From NCBI GenBank assembly GCA_021464415.1, contig CM038465.1:22165839-22229838 (forward strand): 64,000 bases of DNA, read 5' to 3'. The notes below the pieces were generated by a model. It was given only the letters and a program-made list of their open reading frames with translations. It had not been told where the DNA came from and searched no databases. Source of the stretch: Lonicera japonica. Lineage: Eukaryota > Streptophyta > Magnoliopsida > Dipsacales > Caprifoliaceae. This document shows positions 58,075 to 64,000 of this stretch, piece after piece. Numbering within the stretch: the stretch's first letter is position 1; each line of letters opens with the position of its first letter. The translations under genes and the position numbers were made by a program.

Positions 58075-58104
58075 ATCAGAGTAGCGCAGCGGAAGTGTAG
58101 TGGG
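58075..58104 (+). pseudogene. Initiator tRNA-Met 5'-half-like fragment
   Basis: The 30 bases start ATCAGAGTAGCGCAGCGGAA. As I recall the plant initiator tRNA-Met sequence, they match nucleotides 1-30 at 27 of 30. The three differences are G-to-A or C-to-T. The match fades in the anticodon loop, and no T-loop half follows. It is not a functional tRNA gene. Confidence 0.6.
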
Positions 58105-59071
58105 GCCAGTGGCATAGGTGTTGGCGACGAACGCGTGAGCGTGCCTCCGGTGAACATTTGCCTCAGGAACTGGTAATCCCTCTTCATTCCATTCAATGTA
58201 TATCAATTGCTCTCATGAATTGTTCCATATTATTCATATTATAAATGTATTGTCTCCTTCTGAATTTATTATCTTTCTTGATGAACATATTATTGTACTC
58301 AGGATAAGTTTTGCTACCAAGTTAGCAATGGGCGACTGTCGAGTTATATTTTAGTCAGCCACCTGATCAACAGATGACTAATATATAAATCAACGGTCTT
58401 CTATCACCAACGGAAAGTGAAATGTGGCTTACTAGTGTTAGTGGCCGATCCCATTCCTCATGTTCACCCAATATGTTTCTTTGATTCTAATACGTGAAAC
58501 TCGAATTTTGTAATCTTTAGAATATGGAAAAGTTGAGCTAGCACGATTGCATTTGTTTTCCGGAGTATCGTTGTGTTTGGGTTTGTAGGAACTAGATTGT
58601 GAGACCTATTACTTTCATGTAATTGTAATCTATGGATGCGTCTCGAGAGCTTCACCAACCTTAGTTTGGTATTTGATGATTTGGAATTATGCATTGAAGA
58701 TTGTGAATCTTAATTCATAGAATATCTCAGTTGGTAGTCCATGTTGTGCGTTTAGTGATTGGTTTCGATTCGAGTTTTAGAATGTGGGTGGTCCTATAGA
58801 ATTAAGGATCATGTGCTATGTTACACGGGCATATCGTATTGAAAAATTATTACCTCGAGAGTGAGCTAGGGGGTTCTAGCTTTGTGGTTCTATTTTTGTA
58901 CCATTCAATAAGACCGTTTCTTTTAGTTTGGTTCTTGGTTCTTGGGTTGAGTTTTTGTTTTGTCCGTGACTGTGGTTCATCTTTTAAGGAGGGGAGACCA
59001 AGTGAGAATTCATGACTTGTGTCTTCTATTATCTTGTACTCCTACAAGAATTTCGAGGACGAAATTGTTTC

Positions 59072-59083
59072 AGGAGGGGAGAT
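59072..59083 (+). other. Polypurine tract of the 8.4-kb element
   Basis: AGGAGGGGAGAT lies directly before the 3' LTR start TGTAATACC. Confidence 0.8.
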
Positions 59084-62000
59084 TGTAATACCCCGTGTTC
59101 TAATTTTCCGCTTAAAACTTCTCTTAAGCCCGGTTGAGGCATAATCTCCGTTGGAGTGCGAGTGATGGGTTCTGAGCCCTCTGAACATGATCCGATGCTT
59201 CAAAAATGTCACGTTATACATATTAAGTTTGTGGGATCAATCGCTTCATAATTCGGGTGGTCCGGATTGAAATCGAGGTATCGATCGCGTGTTTTCGCTT
59301 TACGCGATTTCTTTATTTTTGGCTGACTTTGAAGCCTTGTAACTTCTTCTTCTCTTATCCGATTTAGTCTCCGTTTGCGCCTATGTTTAGTTCTCATACT
59401 ATCCTATAACTTTCGTGTTTTGACCGAAGTCCAATTCATACTCCTTATTGGTCAAAACAGCGACGAAAATAGATCGATTAGTAAAATCTGTTCATTCTGC
59501 AGCGCTTCAGCAGAGCGCTGTCTTCGGTAAATTTTTGAGAATTATATATCCAGGATTTGAGGAAACTTCCTCTTAGGAAGTTGTAGATCTTTGAATTATC
59601 TTTCCGTGGACATAAAGATCACCTCAATCGGAGTTCCGAGCAAGAAGTTATGGCAGAATTACGAACAATGCTCCAGATCCAAAATGCCTGTGCTGGCAGT
59701 GGACTCCATGATCGATCATGGGGAAGCCCATGATCGATCATGGTACACCAGAAAGTCGTTTTTGAGCATTTATACGTCATTTTAAGCCCCCTCCTCCCTC
59801 ATTTTCGAGCCACGACTTTAAATAGAGTTAGAGAGAGGTGAGAGCTCGTTGGAGAGGGTTCGTTGGGAGATTCCTACTCATCTTTCATCACCTAACAAAT
59901 ATTTAAGCTTCAATCACACCAATCCTAGCCCAAAACACTATTCATCATCCCCAACCTTGGTTTCTTCTATTGGAGCTTGAGCATGGAGCTAGGGTTTCGC
60001 TGTTGGACTTCCATGCTTTATCAACTTCGAGATACAACTTCTCTAAGGTGGGAACAACTCTACTAAACTTATTTTTCAACTCATTACTCCTTGTATCAAA
60101 TAGTTTCATATAAAATGGGATTTTTACATACAAACCCTAGGTTTATAGGGCGCGTAAGGGATTGGTTTGATTTAGGGCCAAATTAGTGAGGCGTATGAGT
60201 ATATTATCATTTACGTATCCCTTATTATCCATCCTCACCACGTTATGAGCTCCTCACTTGTATTTGTACATCATACGCACCCTATGGTTATATGTATGAA
60301 CTAAATAGCGAGTAGACTGAGGTTTCTGAGCGTAAGGTGCCTTGTTTTGGTTTGATATAGTTAAAGACGCGTACACAATAATAATTGAGTCTAGGGTCTC
60401 GTATGGAACATGACAGATACTTATGGTGATAGTATATTCCCATTACCCTCTAGTAATGTTGTGAACTGTACCTTAGAGCATGTGGGTTTCTATAGTCACA
60501 TGTATGCATATAACTAGGGCGTGGTAGATATATTGATAGAGCAATAACCCATATAACCTGTGATCGGTTAAATAATATAGTTGAAGGCTATAATAAGATA
60601 CGAATGGGTAAAGTCAACACATATAACTGGACATGGGAAGCTGCATATGGTATTTATACGAATGGCCACATGTGTATTGTGATGTTATATGTACATATCA
60701 ATACGGGATTGATAAAATACACATATATGCATTCATTGTGAGAAATGAATGATTGTGATGATTATGATTATTTATATGCTCAATTATGCTATCATGTGAT
60801 GATTGTGTATTGATCTTCTACATACATGTGTGTATGGGATAATATGTTGTGGTGTTATATATAATGTATGGGACGTTGTATATTATATCAATACGAAATG
60901 CCATATGTGTGACGATCGATTTGCCTGAAGGCTTATTGCTATCTCTAGTCCATGATAGGTCCCAAGTTCCTTCTCTAACAATTGAGACTTTAAGTTGGGA
61001 CAGAGAGCCCCTGGGTGAAAGACCCGAAACCGTGCACGGAAACTATCGGGAGGCCCTGCTGCCGCGTGGGTGAAAGGCCACGAAATGCAGACCTGGTTGT
61101 ACGCTTGGACGACTATCGGTGTTACGATTAAACATTGATAATACGGAAACGAACGGGAGGCCCTGCTGCCGCGTGGGTGAAAGGCCACGAAATGCAGACC
61201 GAATTGGAAGACTATTGGTATCTTTGTGATTGATGAGATTATATTAATCATTGAAATACACATGATATATCATTGAGAATAAAGAAATTATATCTCGAAC
61301 GACATTTACGTGACTCGAATCTAGATGTGATGTGATGCTGATCTTGAGAAATGTTATTGCATTATATCTTGTGAATAATATAAGAATGAACGCATATTCC
61401 ATTGAATGGTACATTATACACATAGAGAACCGTTGACCTTTCATAATAAACATAACGTACTAATAATTGAAGTGGAAACCATAGCTAATGAAATGGTTAG
61501 ATGGGAGACATTGTACCATGATGAATGGGATGAGGGATCAAGTAGCAATGCTTATTAGTTGGTCAAGTAAGGATGTCATAATAAATTAATGACAAAGAGG
61601 AAATAATGAATACTTGGCCGATAATTACCGACTTTCGAGATAGGTACGGGATGATTGGGGTACAGGATTGAATTACACTTTATTAAGAATTTGCCTTAAC
61701 ATGGCGAATCGTTGGAGGCTAATAATTTATCGAGGTAGTCCTAGAACCTACCCTTTAGGAGAACGTGCGATCATTGAAATGACGTATATGGGAATTTATG
61801 GGACCGTGAGCAATAATCCAGATAGTTATCTTCTGAACATAGGAGTAGAATTCCTAGGGAGGTTCGGTATGCAAGTAGGTGTGGGTTGCATTGCCTTTCA
61901 TTGTTTTTAACTATTATACCAAAGTAAAGTAATTACTTTATGTAAAAGCTGCACGTGCTTTCATACCACACTTACATAGTTCCCACTGAGCCCGGATTTG

Positions 62001-62490
62001 GCTCATCCCATTTTTTTAAACAGTTTTGCAGGTTTAATATTTCGGGTGGCGTGTGGTTCATGAATTTAAAGGCCTCTGATGTCCTTAAACCTTTTAGTCC
62101 TCCTCAAGAATGATTATGTTATAAAATTGATTTTGATCATGTTGTAATGTATATAGACACTCTTATAAGAATTGGATTTTGGTATTAATGTATCAAGGAC
62201 ATGTAATAAGGTTTATGTAAATGGTTTTCAAATGTGGAGTGATTTAAATATGGTTTGATGTGATTGCACTTATATGGAGTGTGGTTTTAATTGTTACAGG
62301 ACAGTTTATTGATGAAATGAACTCCACATGCCGAAGTTTTCTAAATTGGGATTTATAAAAATCATGTTTTATTAAAGTAAAGTTTTTTTTAAGTTATGAT
62401 TTTATATCTTGAACCCGCCGTCACGCACGGCATCCGTGATTAACCGGGTCTCGGAGGTGAAAATCTCAAAACGAGATTCGGGGCGTCACA
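59084..62490 (+). repeat. 3' LTR of the 8.4-kb element (3407 bp)
   Basis: It carries two perfect CCATGATCGATCATGG palindromes (59706-59721 and 59728-59743) and two 45-bp GC-rich units. By eye it differs from the 5' LTR by a few percent in the first 450 bases and less further on. Confidence 0.92.
59706..59743. repeat. Pair of 16-bp palindromes in the 3' LTR
   Basis: Two perfect CCATGATCGATCATGG sites start 22 bp apart. They lie upstream of the TATA-like TTTAAATAG near 59816-59824. Confidence 0.9.
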
Positions 62491-62495
62491 AGGAA

Positions 62496-62598
62496 ATTTC
62501 AGGCGAAAGGACATAGGGGCATGGGTTTGATCTGGAGAAATTAACAGGATCCCGATTCCATTCCCATTTCGATTGCAAGCCCCGTCAAAATACATTTT
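62496..62598 (-). pseudogene. Tat-lineage gypsy second RNase H (N-terminal half)
   Basis: The minus strand reads MYFDGACNRNGNGIGILLIS (first catalytic Asp) and SFRLKF, then is cut at the AGGAA target by the 8.4-kb element and resumes at 54077. A TGA at about 62597 separates it from the RT/RNase H frame; it replaces an expected Trp codon. Confidence 0.85.
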
Positions 62599-63996
62599 TC
62601 ATTCATCATCTTTCGTAATTTCCATGATACCCTCGTCAGGAAATCCAAAGTCCTGTAAGTCGGTGTCAATAATAGGATTACCCGCTAAGTGGTCTGCTAT
62701 GATTTTCCCTTTGACAGCCTTTTGAGTTACATAGGAAATGTCAAACTCTGAAAGTAGGAACACCCATTTAGCCATTCGATTAGTCAACACTGGCTTTTCG
62801 AACAAGTATCGCAAAGGATCCAGGCGAGAGATTAAGATCACAGAGAAGACCAACATATAATGCCACAATTTCTGGGTGGCCCAAACCAACGAGGCACACG
62901 ATTTCTCTAAAGCCATATAATTTTGTTCCCCCGGAGAAAACTTCTTGCTGAGGTAGTATATTGCTTGTTCAGTTCTTGTTTTCAACAAATGTTGTGCTAA
63001 CATTGCCCCAACTGATGAGTCGTTGACTGACATGTATAGTATCAACGGGATGCCTACTTGAGGAGGCGCCAAGACTAGCGGTTTGGCCAAATATTGTTTA
63101 ATCTTATCAAATGCTTCTTGGCATTGCTCGTTCCACTGCCCATCCGAGCTCTTTTGGAGTAGCTTAAAAATTGGTTCACATGTCCGAGTCAACTGTGAAA
63201 TGAATCTACTGATGAACTGTAGTCTCCCGAGGAAACCCCGTATTTCCTTTTCGGTTTTAGGGACTGGCATTTCTTGAATAGCCTTAACCTTTGCTGGATC
63301 CACCTCGATTCCTTTTCTGCTGACTATATAACCCAGCATCTTGCCTTTGGTGACCCCGAATACGCATTTCTGAGGATTCAAACGCATTTGAAATTGCATC
63401 AACCGTTCGAAGAAGACACGAAGAATTTCCACATGACTTACACGGTCTAATGATTTGCTGATCATGTCGTCGACATACACTTCTACTTCCTTATGAATCA
63501 TATCATGAAATAGAGTAGTTGCGGCTCGCTGATATGTAGCCCCGGCATTTTTCAATCCAAACGGCATGACGGTGTAACAATAAGTACCCCACGGTGTGAT
63601 AAAGGCCGTCTTTTCCTGATGATCAGGATGCATTTTGGTTTGATTATACCCGGCGAACCCATCGACGAATGATTTTAAAGCATGATTTGCGGTGTTGTCG
63701 ACAATGAGATCAATGTTTGGCAGTGGAAAATCATCTTTAGGACATGCAGCATTTAAATTGCGATAATCAACACAAACCCGTACTTTGCCATTGGCTTTTG
63801 GCACTGGCACTATGTTGGCCAACCAAGTAAGGTATTCAACAACCCGTATGAATCCGACATCCAATTGTTTTGTGATTTCTTCCTTTACCTTGAGCGACCA
63901 CTCGGGTACTAGTTTTCTTAACTTTTGCTTGACAGGTTTACATTCAGGTTTAGTGTGAATTTCATGCATCACAATGTTAGCGTCTAAACCCGGCAT
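62599..63996 (-). pseudogene. Tat-lineage gypsy RT and RNase H (465-codon open frame)
   Basis: RT motifs in order are VPVPKANGKVRVCVDYRNLN, FVDGFAGYNQTKM (catalytic Asp, about residue 112), VMPFGLKNAGATYQR and VEVYVDDMIS (YVDD at 174-177). Connection and RNase H motifs are GYIVSRKGIEVDPAKV, ISRFISQLT, FDKIKQYLAKPLVL and YYLSKKFSPGEQNYMALEKS. IADHLAGNP follows. The frame is open to the window edge. It is called a pseudogene because downstream stops, shifts and two large breaks destroy the polyprotein. Confidence 0.92.
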
Positions 63997-64000
63997 ATCA

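Larger units (their letters stand above)
57529..59083 (+). other. Internal region of the 8.4-kb element, no intact gene
   Basis: After the PBS comes a short open stretch from ATG at about 57725 with no known motif, then a tRNA-iMet-like fragment at 58075-58104. The last 60 bases match the 3' untranslated end of Tekay-like elements. No RT, integrase or zinc knuckle is seen in any frame. Confidence 0.7.
54078..62490 (+). mobile_element. Non-autonomous LTR retrotransposon with 3.4-kb LTRs (LARD-type)
   Basis: LTRs are 54078-57528 (3451 bp) and 59084-62490 (3407 bp), both starting TGTAATACCCCGTG and ending GGGGCGTCACA, with a perfect AGGAA TSD. The PBS and PPT are in place, but the 1555-bp interior has no gag, RT or integrase. 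The sequence before the PPT (TTTCGAGGACGAAATT) is the usual 3' end of Tekay-like chromoviruses, so it is probably a deletion derivative of that group. It is inserted in the RNase H gene of a Tat element. Confidence 0.92.

Noticed and set aside
58075..58150. Functional tRNA gene
   Set aside because: Only the first 30 bases match; the anticodon loop, T arm and 3' end are missing.

Overview
This is nuclear DNA of a flowering plant, most probably a eudicot. It is AT-rich and built almost entirely of nested transposable elements, with only a few host genes. The evidence is plant Ty1/copia, Ty3/gypsy (Tat and Tekay-like) and L1-type LINE proteins, initiator tRNA-Met primer sites (TGGTATCAGAG), an endogenous Caulimoviridae genome, and three plant gene families: a two-exon defensin-like cysteine-rich peptide, a LEA_2/NHL membrane protein, and a CASP-like fragment. 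I cannot name the species.

Layout. 1-4853 is copy A of a duplication whose copy B is 47701-52560, about 99% identical and in the same orientation. Each copy carries the end of an endogenous pararetrovirus (EPRV, resembling the group called florendoviruses) on the minus strand, plus about 3 kb of AT-rich flank. 4854-9834 is mostly intergenic but holds an apparently intact defensin-like gene (7610-9679). 9835-15945 is a complete but dead copia element with a perfect target-site duplication (TSD). 15946-19493 holds two short inverted-repeat elements, one carrying a 31-bp hairpin array. 19494-25572 is a solo LTR, itself hit by a smaller LTR element (21527-24714). The solo LTR sits in the 3' end of a LEA_2 gene (25467-26165, minus), so the open reading frame now ends inside the LTR. 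26165-28556 holds the LEA_2 promoter region, a CASP-like pseudogene and a tandem repeat. 28569-34204 is a LINE whose ORF1 end is inverted relative to ORF2 within a single 12-bp TSD, the signature of twin priming. 34217-38607 is intergenic.

38608-49605 is the main EPRV locus. A plus-strand fragment (C) is joined tail to tail to a full-length minus-strand genome unit (D, about 7.3 kb). Unit D is split by a 1.7-kb solo LTR (44906-46612) whose U3 carries eight copies of a TGTCGCGCGACA palindrome. The ends of the viral units fall at or near the places where caulimovirid DNA is naturally discontinuous.

52561-64000 is a minus-strand Tat-lineage gypsy polyprotein (RT, RNase H, second archaeal-type RNase H, integrase). 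Its second RNase H domain is split by an 8.4-kb non-autonomous element with 3.4-kb LTRs (54078-62490).

No intact retroelement or viral polyprotein was found: every one has stops, frameshifts or insertions. The candidates most worth follow-up are the EPRV junctions, the palindrome arrays in the U3 regions of unrelated LTR families, the initiator-tRNA-like fragment inside the 8.4-kb element, the LEA_2-LTR fusion and the defensin-like gene. All calls come from reading the sequence by eye; no database search was run.
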